From Pedobacter terrae (GTDB taxonomy: Bacteria; Bacteroidota; Bacteroidia; Sphingobacteriales; Sphingobacteriaceae), in NCBI RefSeq assembly GCF_900100705.1, contig NZ_FNCH01000017.1, positions 1 to 64,000 on the forward strand: a stretch of DNA of 64,000 bases, read 5' to 3'. The stretch's first letter is position 1. Every line of letters begins with the position of its first letter. Shown in pieces: positions 52,678-61,622 of this stretch. Below the pieces are notes generated by a model. That model saw only the letters and a program-made list of their open reading frames with translations, searched no databases and was not told the DNA's origin. The position numbers were made by a program, and so were the translations under genes.

Positions 52678-53448
52678 ATGAAAGTTGGCATTGTATTATC
52701 AGGCGGAGGTATTAGGGGGATAGCGCATTTAGGCGTTTTAAAGGCCTTTAGTAATTTAGGCATTACCTTTAGTCATATTAGCGGAACAAGTGCAGGAGCC
52801 ATTGCCGGAGCCTTTTTTGCGGCAGGTATAGATCCGGAAGAAGGGTTAAGTATTTTCCTTAAAACAAAACTTTGGCGTTTTGTACGTCCGGCAGTGGGTT
52901 CGCTGGGCTTAATTAATATTGAAAATACTGCTTTAATTTTAAAAGAATATTTCCCTGAAGATTCAATTGATAAGCTAAAAATACCTTTAACCATTGCTGC
53001 TGTAAATTTTAGCGAAGGCCGGTTGGTTTACTTTACAAAAGGACCACTAATCAGGGCTATTCATGCCTCAAGTTGTATCCCTGGCATTTTTAAACCCATT
53101 ATGATCGATGGTCAGATGTATGTGGATGGCGGCATTTTAAATAATTTTCCGGTTGAACCTTTAATGGACGACTGCGATTTTATTATAGGCTCATCCTGTA
53201 ACCACCTTAAACCAGTTGATAAAATAACAGGTATCACCAATCTAATGGGCCGTGCAGGTATCATGTCTATCAATCATGATATGGAGAGAAAAGCGAGATT
53301 TTGCAATGTATTGATCGAACCTAAAGGTTTAGGGGCCATTAGTACATTCGACATGAAACGGGCAGAAGACATTTACTGGCTGGCACACGAAGAAGCCCTA
53401 ATTACCATTAAAAACAGTCCAACCATTTCTGAATTAATTACAAAATAA
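52678..53448 (+). CDS. Patatin-like phospholipase
   Basis: A 256-residue Ser-Asp dyad lipid hydrolase. The oxyanion loop is GGGIRGIAHLG (9-19), the nucleophile elbow GTSAG with S38, and the aspartate is in VDGGILNNFP. No signal peptide is present, so it acts in the cytosol or on the inner membrane face. It follows gldB by 59 bp in the same direction and may share its transcript. Confidence 0.92.
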   Translation: MKVGIVLSGGGIRGIAHLGVLKAFSNLGITFSHISGTSAGAIAGAFFAAGIDPEEGLSIFLKTKLWRFVRPAVGSLGLINIENTALILKEYFPEDSIDKLKIPLTIAAVNFSEGRLVYFTKGPLIRAIHASSCIPGIFKPIMIDGQMYVDGGILNNFPVEPLMDDCDFIIGSSCNHLKPVDKITGITNLMGRAGIMSINHDMERKARFCNVLIEPKGLGAISTFDMKRAEDIYWLAHEEALITIKNSPTISELITK

Positions 53449-53493
53449 GAAATTGATTTTCCTAATATTTTTTTTCTAAAAAGTCTATCGTCC

Positions 53494-53508
53494 CCCGTTT
53501 GTAACGGG
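53494..53508. repeat. Short palindrome CCCGTT-TGT-AACGGG
   Basis: Perfect 6-bp stem with a 3-nt loop, between the convergent patatin and comB genes. Similar in form to 30364-30380. Confidence 0.4.
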
Positions 53509-53559
53509 AATGAGGAGAATTGCGATTTTATCGCGAACAATAACTATACTACAGAGAAT

Positions 53560-54276
53560 TTAATTTTTTAAGGCCACCAAACGTTCGCCTTCCAATACCG
53601 GAATTGTTTTGCACAGATTTAGCTGTAAACAAAAAACAACATCATCTTCTATATTTAACTGAGCCAGGCGATGGCTATGCGATGATTTGTAAAGGTATTT
53701 CCTCAGATCTCCTTTAGCCAAGCCATATAAATCTTCGGCAGCCACACTAGAATCATCAAAATGTTCAAAATTCTGGCGAAGATTGCCGACCACCGCACCT
53801 GCAAAAAGCGTATCTTCTAAATTGAATTGATCTTTCCAGCCTGCACAAAGTAAAAGCACATTTCTATCCTGGCTTTTCAAATAATGACAAAGAGAATCTA
53901 AGTTCAAGAATGATCCTATCACTACCTGATAGGCCCTTTTCTGTGCCAAATGCAAAGCCTTAGTACCGTTTGTAGTGGTTAGAACAACCGTTTTTCCATT
54001 TACTTTTTCTCGCGTATAAGAGAATGGCGAATTACCGAAATCATAACCTGCTACAACTTCTCCATTTCGTTCTGCGGCCAATAAAAATCCGCTGTCGCGA
54101 TAGTTTAAACAATCTTCAACCTGGGCTACCGGAATAATTGCTTCAGCACCATTATCTATCCCATAGGTAATAGAAGAAGTAGCCCTTAAAATATCGATCA
54201 CTACCACAATGCTCTGCTCAATATCGTATAAATCGATCAAGGCTGGCGTTAAACAAACTTCTATTTTTTTTGACAT
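53560..54276 (-). CDS. comB: 2-phosphosulfolactate phosphatase-like protein (ComB)
   Basis: A 238-residue ComB-fold enzyme with VVVIDILRATSSITYGIDNGAEAIIPV near the N-terminus and the family block LTTTNGTKAL and LLCAGWKDQFNLEDTLFAGAVV. In methanogens ComB makes sulfolactate for coenzyme M. Bacteria without coenzyme M, including this type, carry homologues whose true substrate is uncertain. It is 9 bp downstream of the YhcG-type nuclease gene, probably by chance. Confidence 0.88.
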   Translation of the reverse strand: MSKKIEVCLTPALIDLYDIEQSIVVVIDILRATSSITYGIDNGAEAIIPVAQVEDCLNYRDSGFLLAAERNGEVVAGYDFGNSPFSYTREKVNGKTVVLTTTNGTKALHLAQKRAYQVVIGSFLNLDSLCHYLKSQDRNVLLLCAGWKDQFNLEDTLFAGAVVGNLRQNFEHFDDSSVAAEDLYGLAKGDLRKYLYKSSHSHRLAQLNIEDDVVFCLQLNLCKTIPVLEGERLVALKN

Positions 54277-54285
54277 TTGACGAGA

Positions 54286-55350
54286 TTATTTATTAATTAT
54301 TTCTTTTACCTTTTCTTCCAGAAGTTTTTGATCAGGTAAATAGAGTTGATATTTGGAGACGAATATTTTATTAGAAAGTCCTCCTGTAGCATATTTAACC
54401 AAAAATTCATTTTTATCTGCAGCAATAATAATCCCGATCGGGTCATTATCACCTTCAACATTTTCTTCTTCCTTAAAATAGTTAAGGTAAAAATTCATTT
54501 GCCCAATATCCTGATGCTTAACCTTTTTTGTCTTCAGGTCGATAAGTACGAAACATTTTAATATTCTGTGATAAAATACAATATCAACAAACATGTGCTC
54601 GTTATCTACTGTTATTTTAAACTGCCTGGCAACAAATGAAAAACCTTTACCAAGCTCCAGCAAAAATTTCTGTAAATTATCAATAAGTTTTTTTTCTAGT
54701 CCAGATTCTTTAATGATACCTCCCACCGGGATGTTTAAGAATTCGAACACATAGGGGTCTCGTACCAAATCGTCAGTACTATTGAGTATATGTCCTTTTT
54801 TAGCCAAAGTAAGTACACCGCTTTTATCTTTACTGAGCGCAAGCCTTTGAAATAAAGCTGAATCAATCTGGCGTTTCATCTCCCTAAAACTCCAATTTTC
54901 TTTTATGGCCTGGGTTTCATAGAAATTTCTGGCGAGTTCATCAGAAACCGTTAGAAGTTCTGCATAATGACTCCAGCTTAGTAAAACGCCAGACGGTGTT
55001 TGGCGTTTTGAGAATTCGCCAGACGGTGTCTGGCGAATTAAATCTTCATCTGCTAAGGGTTGAAATTTGGGATAGTTTATATAGAACAACCGCATAAGCT
55101 GCAAACTTGACCGGCTAAATCCTTTGCCAAATTTCAACTTCAAATCTGCAGAAAGCGTTACCAACAATTCTTTACCGTACTCGGCTCTCTGTTTGCCGTG
55201 TTGTTCAAAATCAACAATATATCTTCCAATTTTCCAATTGGCAATAATTAGTTCAAAATTAATTGCTTTTATCGCATTCTGCCTCGCCGTTTTTAAAGTT
55301 GATCCAATTTGGTAAAGCAGCTCATTATATTTATTTTCTTCCAGTTCCAT
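54286..55350 (-). CDS. YhcG-type PDDEXK nuclease (DUF1016) with inserted repeats
   Basis: This 354-residue protein has the N-terminal DUF1016 helical domain (ELIIANWKIGRYIVDFEQHGKQRAEYG) and a C-terminal PDDEXK nuclease domain, with HMFVDIVFYHRILKCFVLIDLK carrying the D...D-x-K residues. An unusual segment near residues 104-121 reads RQTPSGEFSKRQTPSG where relatives have a short loop before LSWSHY. It is encoded by two palindromic repeats inserted in frame. Homologues are found in DNA-processing and defence-related loci; cellular role unproven. Confidence 0.9.
   Translation of the reverse strand: MELEENKYNELLYQIGSTLKTARQNAIKAINFELIIANWKIGRYIVDFEQHGKQRAEYGKELLVTLSADLKLKFGKGFSRSSLQLMRLFYINYPKFQPLADEDLIRQTPSGEFSKRQTPSGVLLSWSHYAELLTVSDELARNFYETQAIKENWSFREMKRQIDSALFQRLALSKDKSGVLTLAKKGHILNSTDDLVRDPYVFEFLNIPVGGIIKESGLEKKLIDNLQKFLLELGKGFSFVARQFKITVDNEHMFVDIVFYHRILKCFVLIDLKTKKVKHQDIGQMNFYLNYFKEEENVEGDNDPIGIIIAADKNEFLVKYATGGLSNKIFVSKYQLYLPDQKLLEEKVKEIINK
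54983..55039. repeat. Two palindromic repeats inside the yhcG-type gene
   Basis: Each copy is CGCCAGAC-GGT-GT[T/C]TGGCG with extended arms: AAAACGCC...GGCGTTTT (54983-55009) and AATTCGCC...GGCGAATT (55013-55039). They are 3 bp apart, and together with the flanks they keep the reading frame. Confidence 0.85.
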
Positions 55351-55386
55351 TACTTCAAAAAATATTGCTGCTTTAACTTATAGTTC

Positions 55387-56466
55387 TTACTTATAAAAAG
55401 GAAACTTAACCACTTTAGCTTTAATTGGCGTATTACGGATTAAAATAAAAACTTCGGTTCCTTCTTTAGCGAAATCTTTTGCAACGTAGCCCATCCCGAT
55501 TGCTTTTTGCAAAGAAGGGGCCTGCGTACCAGAAGTTACTTTACCGATAATATTTCCGTCGGCATCAGCAATTTCATAATCATGGCGCGGAATGCCACGA
55601 TCGATCATTTCAAAGCCCACTAGTTTCTTTTGAATACCCGCTTCTTTTTGTGCTAACAAAGCTTCTGAATTAGTAAAAGATTTGGAAAATTTAGTAATCC
55701 AACCTAAACCGGCCTCAATTGGCGAAGTCGTATCATCAATATCATTTCCGTATAAACAGAAACCCATTTCTAAACGTAAAGTATCGCGTGCACCTAAACC
55801 AATTGGCTTAATGTTATATGGCGCACCAGCTTCAAAAATGGCATCCCAGATCTGATCAGCATATTGGTTTTCGAAATAAATCTCAAAGCCACCTGCACCG
55901 GTATAGCCAGTTGCAGAAATCACCACATTATCAATACCAGCAAAAGTGCCTTTCACAAAAGTATAATACTCCATCGAAGCCAGATCAACCTCGGTTAGGC
56001 TTTGTAAAGCATCCGCCGCCTTTGGTCCTTGAATGGCTAAAAGAGAAGTTTGATCGGAAATATTGTGCATTTCTACACCCTCTGTATTAAATTGCTGTAT
56101 CCAGCTCCAATCTTTTTCGATATTTGATGCATTTACCACCAACATATAGGTTTTATCGTCTATCTTATAAACCAGAAGATCATCAACAATACCACCATCT
56201 TTATTTGGCAAACAAGAGTACTGCACTTTTCCATCATACAACTTGGCAGCATCGTTACTGGTCACGCTTTGAATCAGGTCTAATGCATTTTCGCCTTTAA
56301 GAATAAATTCACCCATGTGACTCACATCAAAAACACCTACTCCATTACGAACTGTTGCATGTTCGGCATTAATACCTTCGTAAGTAACAGGCATATTGTA
56401 ACCTGCAAATGGAACCATTTTAGCGCCTAAAGCGATGTGTTTTTCTGTTAATGCGGTGTTTTTCAT
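55387..56466 (-). CDS. gcvT: Aminomethyltransferase (glycine cleavage T protein)
   Basis: A 359-residue folate-binding enzyme that moves the aminomethyl carbon from H protein to tetrahydrofolate. Signatures are MVPFAGYNMPVTYEGI (17-32), VGVFDVSHMGEF, SYEI-like folate-site replaced by GFEIYFENQYADQIW, and GLGARDTLRLEMGFCLYGND. The length is normal. The C-terminal barrel ends in NTPIKAKVVKFPFYK. gcvP and gcvH are not in the window. Confidence 0.96.
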   Translation of the reverse strand: MKNTALTEKHIALGAKMVPFAGYNMPVTYEGINAEHATVRNGVGVFDVSHMGEFILKGENALDLIQSVTSNDAAKLYDGKVQYSCLPNKDGGIVDDLLVYKIDDKTYMLVVNASNIEKDWSWIQQFNTEGVEMHNISDQTSLLAIQGPKAADALQSLTEVDLASMEYYTFVKGTFAGIDNVVISATGYTGAGGFEIYFENQYADQIWDAIFEAGAPYNIKPIGLGARDTLRLEMGFCLYGNDIDDTTSPIEAGLGWITKFSKSFTNSEALLAQKEAGIQKKLVGFEMIDRGIPRHDYEIADADGNIIGKVTSGTQAPSLQKAIGMGYVAKDFAKEGTEVFILIRNTPIKAKVVKFPFYK

Positions 56467-56623
56467 CCGTAAATTTTATTTTTTTTATGAATAATGAAGT
56501 GATTATAATTTAAACCACGATTATGGTGATTTCATTCTTATGCTCCGTGGGCAAAACTACTAAGAAAAAGACAAAATTTTGAGGTTAATTTTAAGGGCGT
56601 TTCAAGGTGATTTTTCTATTCAT

Positions 56624-56651
56624 CCGTAAGGCTGAACTCGTTTCAGCATCT
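56624..56651. repeat. REP-like hairpin, degenerate
   Basis: CCGTAAGGCTGAACTCG then TTTCAGCATCT: the right arm and TCT end are kept; the CGTCAT end has decayed. It lies in the 258-bp gap between gcvT and the glycosyltransferase, which holds no gene. Confidence 0.5.
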
Positions 56652-56724
56652 ATTAAAAAGATTCCCAGATTTGGCAACTTTCATTCTTGATGCTTATTAA
56701 AAGTTGTCAACTCAATAAATCTAC

Positions 56725-57927
56725 CTATGCACTCACCAATTCCTCATAAATCTTCAGCATTTTACTAGAGATTAAATGCACGCCATGATCATTTTCGACT
56801 GTTTTCCTGGCGTTCTCTCCTATTTCTGCCCAACGTTTAGGATTGATGACACATTGTAAGATTGACCGGTAAAATTCATCTGCAGAATCAGCAATTAAGA
56901 TATCATGTCCATGCCTGTAATTAATTCCCTCAGCTGCAGTGGTTGTAGCAATGATACATTTTTTCATCGCCATGCCTTCAATAATCTTCACCCGCATTCC
57001 GGTACCAGAAATTAAGGGCACAATCATAATTGCTTTAGAATTCATAAACTCTACGGCATCAAACACCTCTCCTTCTACGATCAGGTTCTCTGAATCATAT
57101 TCGAAAAAATGTTTCTGCATATTTTTCCCCGCAATATAAAACCGGAGATCTTTATTTAACTTTTCAATGTCCGGCCAGATATCATCTAAAAACCACTCTA
57201 AACCTTCCTGATTGGGTCGCCAATCCATTGCACCCAAATGAAAAAGCGTAGGAAAACTGGTTTTGGTCTTGTCTACCTTATATTTTTCCAAATCGATGGC
57301 AACGGGAAAAACCGACATCGGAATTTCGCAACCAAACCTTAATATACTTTGACGATCGGGTTCGGAAATGGCAAAAATGTGGTGAAAGCGGTTAATCTGA
57401 TCCGTTTCGTAAGCTTTAAGCCGTTGTGCCAAAAAAGCCAAGTATTTGCGCCGAATGAGAAACTTTTCTGAAAGCGAAAGACGTTCCCACAATGTAAATT
57501 CGATATTATGTGCCCGGTAAATCAGCTTTGCATTACTATTTGCTTTAACCACATCTAAATAGGGCACCACAAAAAGACCTTCGAACTGGATAATATCGAA
57601 TACATTTTCCCGTAAGAGATTTTCCAGCTGCCGCGCAGCATCTTCGCTGTAGTACCGGGAAACATTGTACGATTCATTAGTGAAAATATTAAAAAAAGCC
57701 GACCACACATTTACATCAGTATCTAAATCATAGGTATGGTATTTAATCTGTTCAAAAATAGGGTCATAAATATCTTCTATATCGATACGGCCTTTTGTTG
57801 GGTTAAGGCTAAACAATGTAATATCTGCACCAAGTTGCAGCAAACCTTTTATGGTGTTATATACCACAATCGGATAACCACTATTTGGCGGAAAGGGAAC
57901 CCGCTTAGTAATCAACAAAATTTTCAC
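56725..57927 (-). CDS. Glycosyltransferase, GT4-like
   Basis: A 400-residue GT-B fold enzyme. The N-terminal acceptor lobe starts ILLITKRVPFPPNSGYPIVVYN. The C-terminal donor lobe contains LGAMDWRPNQEGLEWFLDDIW and the ribose/phosphate segment VPLISGTGMRVKIIEGMAMKKCIIATTTAAEGI, where the E of KIIEGMA corresponds to the EX7E-type glutamate. It probably adds a sugar to a surface polysaccharide or lipid, at the cytosolic face of the inner membrane. No biosynthetic cluster surrounds it. Confidence 0.88.
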   Translation of the reverse strand: MKILLITKRVPFPPNSGYPIVVYNTIKGLLQLGADITLFSLNPTKGRIDIEDIYDPIFEQIKYHTYDLDTDVNVWSAFFNIFTNESYNVSRYYSEDAARQLENLLRENVFDIIQFEGLFVVPYLDVVKANSNAKLIYRAHNIEFTLWERLSLSEKFLIRRKYLAFLAQRLKAYETDQINRFHHIFAISEPDRQSILRFGCEIPMSVFPVAIDLEKYKVDKTKTSFPTLFHLGAMDWRPNQEGLEWFLDDIWPDIEKLNKDLRFYIAGKNMQKHFFEYDSENLIVEGEVFDAVEFMNSKAIMIVPLISGTGMRVKIIEGMAMKKCIIATTTAAEGINYRHGHDILIADSADEFYRSILQCVINPKRWAEIGENARKTVENDHGVHLISSKMLKIYEELVSA

Positions 57928-57949
57928 AACGTGGTGAAAATACGAAATT

Positions 57950-58558
57950 TTAGGCGTTTTTTGAAAACAGTTCTAATTGAGGTGCGCTCACATTAAAAGT
58001 TTTGCGGTGAAAAGGCGATAAGCCTATTTCGAGTACAGCTTTACGGTGTGCAATGGTTGGGTATCCTTTATTCTGCTGCCAATTGTAATGAGGATAACCT
58101 ATATGTAGGTTGGTCATATATTCATCACGATGCGTTTTCGCTAATATGGAAGCTGCTGCAATGTTGAGGTATTTACCGTCGCCTTTTACAATACAACTAT
58201 GTGGAATCTGAGGATAGGTTTTAAAACGGTTTCCATCAATAACCAGGTATTGCGGCTGTGTTTGTAATTTTTCAATGGCTCTGTGCATAGCCAAAAATGA
58301 GGCATTTAAAATATTAATGCGATCGATTTCTTCGTGATCGCAAGAGGCTACCGCCCAGGCAAGAGCCTCTTGTTCAATAATTGGTCTTAACAACGCTCTT
58401 TGCTCATGAGAGAGTTGTTTGGAATCGTTTAAGCCCTCGAGTACAAAACCTTTGGGCAATATTACTGCCGCTGCAAAAACAGGCCCGGCAAGACAACCTC
58501 TTCCCGCTTCATCACACCCGGCTTCTAATAATTCTTCCTGATAGCAGTTTAACAACAT
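57950..58558 (-). CDS. rnhB: Ribonuclease HII
   Basis: Removes ribonucleotides from RNA-DNA hybrids. The N-terminal AGCDEAGRGCLAGPVFAAA holds the first acidic pair (D16, E17); VIDGNRF and AKTHRDEYM supply the other carboxylates and the conserved segment. At 202 residues it is a typical short bacterial form. A TAAATTTG box (58563-58570, minus) ends only 4 bp before the ATG, so this mRNA may also be leaderless; in such AT-rich sequence that may be chance. Confidence 0.95.
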   Translation of the reverse strand: MLLNCYQEELLEAGCDEAGRGCLAGPVFAAAVILPKGFVLEGLNDSKQLSHEQRALLRPIIEQEALAWAVASCDHEEIDRINILNASFLAMHRAIEKLQTQPQYLVIDGNRFKTYPQIPHSCIVKGDGKYLNIAAASILAKTHRDEYMTNLHIGYPHYNWQQNKGYPTIAHRKAVLEIGLSPFHRKTFNVSAPQLELFSKNA

Positions 58559-58644
58559 GTTGCAAATTTAATTAATTTATTTTTTTGCGAATGGAAAGTT
58601 AAAGATTAAATTGTTTCTGTTTATCCAATGCCGTAGTATAACCT

Positions 58645-58986
58645 ATGAGAACATATAACGAAACCCTGGCCCTCCGTGTGGCCGAACGATTAATGCATTT
58701 ACCTGACGTGGATGAAAAATTAATGTTCTCAGGATTGGTGTTTATGGTGAACGGTAAAATGTGTATTGGTATTTCCAGAGAAAGTATGATGGTAAGACTT
58801 GATCCAAATACTTTAGAAAACTTATCTCATAAAGATGGATGGCACCAAATGATCATGGGTGGCAGACCGATGAAGGGTTATATTTCGGTATCAGAAGATG
58901 TTTTAGTCAGAAATGATGAACTTGATTTCTGGGTTAAACTTGCCCTCGACTTTAACCCCTTTGCAAAAGCATCAAAAAAGAAATAA
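58645..58986 (+). CDS. TfoX/Sxy N-terminal domain protein
   Basis: A 113-residue protein with the TfoX N-terminal fold: LALRVAERLMHLPDVDEKLMFSGLVFMVNGKMCIGI, then LMVRL-like MMVRLDPN and GGRPMKGYISVSEDVL. It lacks the C-terminal domain of competence regulators from gammaproteobacteria, so a role in natural transformation should not be assumed. It ends in a lysine-rich tail. It is divergent from rnhB. Confidence 0.87.
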   Translation: MRTYNETLALRVAERLMHLPDVDEKLMFSGLVFMVNGKMCIGISRESMMVRLDPNTLENLSHKDGWHQMIMGGRPMKGYISVSEDVLVRNDELDFWVKLALDFNPFAKASKKK

Positions 58987-59064
58987 CTGACACCAATGTC
59001 AAAACAGGCCAATACTGGTCAGAACCATATTTTTTGATTAATTTTACTTTTCTAACCAAATTTT

Positions 59065-59685
59065 ATGAAAAAAGGAGCTGCTTTAGCAATCTTTCCACTA
59101 TTTATTTCATTAACTATTCTGGCTCAAGTTAAAGGAACTGCTATACAACCGGCAACCAAAGAAACAAATACGCAACAATTAAGGAAGCAGGCACCTGAAG
59201 GGCATTACTGTGATTATTGCAAACTAAATTATCCGGAATCACATTTCCCCTGTATCATGAAATCCATCAAAGGCAAACTAGATGTAACTACTGGAGAGGT
59301 GAGTTTTGTGTCCGGACAACCTATTGGCGGAATTGTAGTAAAAGCGGACAAGAATCCTGGAGGCAATATGGTTACGCTGGTAACCAACCAAAATGGCGAG
59401 ATAGAATTTAACAATGCCGGCTCCGGGAATTATAAATTTATCATTTTGGTCCCTTCCACCAATCCCAAATCACGGGTAGCAGGATCACCAATTGGAGGAA
59501 TAGTTATTAAAGGTGGTAAAAATCCTGGCGGAAATTTAATCACCTTAATTACAAATGAAAATGGTGAAATAGAACTGAATAACCTATCTGCAGGCAAGTA
59601 TAAATTCACAGCCATGGGCGCTTCCGAAACGGAGAAAAATAATCCATTATACAAATCGGGTTATTCGGAAAAGATAAACCCTTAA
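59065..59685 (+). CDS. Exported protein with a Cys/His cluster and two 40-residue repeats
   Basis: The 206-residue protein has a signal peptide ending ILAQ (residue 21). The mature N-terminus has a compact cluster C49-x2-C52-x7-H60-x2-C63 (HYCDYCKLNYPESHFPC) that could bind metal. Two repeats follow, with the pattern PIGGIVxKxxKNPGGN, TLxTNxNGEIExNN, GxYKF at about residues 91-133 and 147-189. They resemble short Ig-like or carboxypeptidase-regulatory-like beta units. I recognise no family for the whole protein. Confidence 0.75.
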   Translation: MKKGAALAIFPLFISLTILAQVKGTAIQPATKETNTQQLRKQAPEGHYCDYCKLNYPESHFPCIMKSIKGKLDVTTGEVSFVSGQPIGGIVVKADKNPGGNMVTLVTNQNGEIEFNNAGSGNYKFIILVPSTNPKSRVAGSPIGGIVIKGGKNPGGNLITLITNENGEIELNNLSAGKYKFTAMGASETEKNNPLYKSGYSEKINP

Positions 59686-59792
59686 TTAAAAACAAAAAAC
59701 GTTTTATTTACGTTACGTTTCATTTTTGGCACTATTATGGAATCTTTCAAATCTGTGCATCTTTAAATTGTTACACATTTAAAACACACATT

Positions 59793-60323
59793 ATGAAATA
59801 CTTAAATTTAATATTGAGCCTTACATTCCTTTCAATCGGATTTCAATCTTCTGCCCAAACCGATAAGGAAACCACCATAAAAATTGTAGCGGACAAAAAC
59901 TATACTTTTGTGGCCAATACAGCTACTCCAATGGCCAACAATGATATTAACAGAATACTGGCAGCGATGCCAGGCAGTCAGGCAGGCTCTTCGATAAACC
60001 TAACCGGCTCGCAATATGATGTAAAGGTTACCAAAGACAGTATTGTGGCTTATCTACCTTATTTTGGAAGATCTTTTTCTGCTCCGATGGATCCGACACA
60101 AGGGGGAATTAAATTTACTTCGAAAAAGTTCGCCTACAAGGAATCGAAGAATAAAAAAGGAATGTACACCATCCAAATTGAAACAAAAGATGTGATAAGA
60201 GAAAATTATCGGTTCACGATAAACATTTCAACCAACGGTTATGCTTCGTTAACGGCCAGCAGTATAAATAAACAGCCCATTATTTTTAATGGATATTTAG
60301 AAGAGCCTAAGAAAAAGGATTAA
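59793..60323 (+). CDS. DUF4251-family exported protein
   Basis: The 176-residue protein has a signal peptide ending SSAQ (residue 22). The DUF4251 body shows KNYTFVANTATPMANN, then DVKVTKDSIVAYLPYFGRSFSAP, GGIKFTSKKFAY and NGYASLTASSINKQPIIFNGYLEEP. The family is frequent in Bacteroidota envelopes and its function is unknown. It follows the preceding exported protein gene by 107 bp in the same direction. Confidence 0.9.
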   Translation: MKYLNLILSLTFLSIGFQSSAQTDKETTIKIVADKNYTFVANTATPMANNDINRILAAMPGSQAGSSINLTGSQYDVKVTKDSIVAYLPYFGRSFSAPMDPTQGGIKFTSKKFAYKESKNKKGMYTIQIETKDVIRENYRFTINISTNGYASLTASSINKQPIIFNGYLEEPKKKD

Positions 60324-60366
60324 GAGTCTATCGGATAAATTCTATTAGGTAATATTCCTTGAGAAT

Positions 60367-60447
60367 CGTCATTCCCCACTTGATTGGGAATCTTAAAGCG
60401 CTTGCATTAAGATTCCCGCATGCGCGAGATCCGATAGCTATCGGATG
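60367..60447. repeat. Inverted pair of REP-like hairpins, TTCCC class
   Basis: CGTCATTCCCC...GGGAATCTT (60367-60394), spacer AAAGCGCTTGCATT, then AAGATTCCCGC. The right hairpin's final arm has been replaced by the palindrome ATCCGATAGCTATCGGAT (60429-60446). Confidence 0.65.
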
Positions 60448-60539
60448 AAGACCGCACTACTGGATTCTGTCAATTGTAGCCTGTCGAACGACTTATTTAA
60501 GGTATTTCGATAAGCTCAAGTGAGATATGATTGAAATAG

Positions 60540-61622
60540 TTATTTCTTCACCAACTCGATCTGAAATATATGCGGCCATTTCTTGCCGGCTACAAAAAGC
60601 CTTTTACCAGCCTTATCGTACGCAATTCCGTTTAATACATTATTGGCTTTTTCATCTTCAGTTTTGAAATAATCTGCTGGCAACAGTCCTGACAAATCGA
60701 TCTTACTTTCAACAGCTCCCGTTTGTGGATTAATGATCATGATCTCATTCGTAGTATAGACGTTTGCATAAATTTTACCATCAATCACTTCAAGTTCATT
60801 CAGATTTTGGATCGGCCCCTTATTATCAAAAACATCGATCGAACCAATTTTTTGATAAGTATCCTTATTCAGAAAAAAGATCGTGTTTGAACCATCGGTA
60901 TTCAACACTTTTTCTCCATCAAAAGCCAAACCCCAGCCTTCTCTTCCAGTGGTATAAGAAAATTCTGATATTTTTTTGAAAGTAGCTTTATCGTAAACAA
61001 AACCTACTTTTTCGCGATACGTTAATTGAATAATTTTATTTCCGATTACGGTCATGCCTTCGCCAAAATATTGCTTATCTAAATCTGCTTTTTGAAGAAT
61101 TTTTCCTGTTGCCGGGTCTACCTTTCGTAGGCTCGAATGACCATAATCACCGGCACTTTCGTAAAAGAAGCCGTCATGATATTCTAAACCCTCTACATAC
61201 GAAGCAGTATCATGAGGCAAGCTCTTAATTACCTTATAGGTATATTCTGTAGGCGCCTGAGCTGCCAATACATTAATATTTGAAGTGATATCTTCTGATT
61301 TTCCTTCACCAAATACTTTTGCAGTTAACAGGTGATTACCAAGCTTTAGACCTTCGGTTTTAAGTTTAAGCGCCAAAGTATCGGTTTTTGAAGCAACTTT
61401 GATCGTGTCGATTAAATATACTACTGAATCTACCTTTTGATCGTCGCCGAACTGCACTTTCACATCAAATTCATTTCCTGATGGTACATTAAGACCAGTT
61501 AAGGGAGAAACAAAGTTACGATAGGTTGTGGTAGTAATTTCTTTACATGCAGTTACAAATGTAAGTGCTGTTCCGATAAATATGAATTTTTTAATATGTT
61601 TAATCTTCAGGCCAAAACGCAT
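60540..61622 (-). CDS. Glutaminyl-peptide cyclotransferase
   Basis: This 360-residue lipoprotein (lipobox FVTAC, C26) has a short beta domain and then a five-bladed propeller of the plant-type glutamine cyclotransferase family: SYVEGLEYHDGFFYESAGDYGHSSL, FGEGMTVIGNKIIQLTYREK, GREGWGLAFDGEKVLNTDGS, NLNELEVIDGKIYANV, NGIAYDKAGKRLFVAGKKWP. It would convert N-terminal glutamine of exported peptides to pyroglutamate at the cell envelope. Its start overlaps the yraN stop by 23 bp. Confidence 0.92.
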   Translation of the reverse strand: MRFGLKIKHIKKFIFIGTALTFVTACKEITTTTYRNFVSPLTGLNVPSGNEFDVKVQFGDDQKVDSVVYLIDTIKVASKTDTLALKLKTEGLKLGNHLLTAKVFGEGKSEDITSNINVLAAQAPTEYTYKVIKSLPHDTASYVEGLEYHDGFFYESAGDYGHSSLRKVDPATGKILQKADLDKQYFGEGMTVIGNKIIQLTYREKVGFVYDKATFKKISEFSYTTGREGWGLAFDGEKVLNTDGSNTIFFLNKDTYQKIGSIDVFDNKGPIQNLNELEVIDGKIYANVYTTNEIMIINPQTGAVESKIDLSGLLPADYFKTEDEKANNVLNGIAYDKAGKRLFVAGKKWPHIFQIELVKK

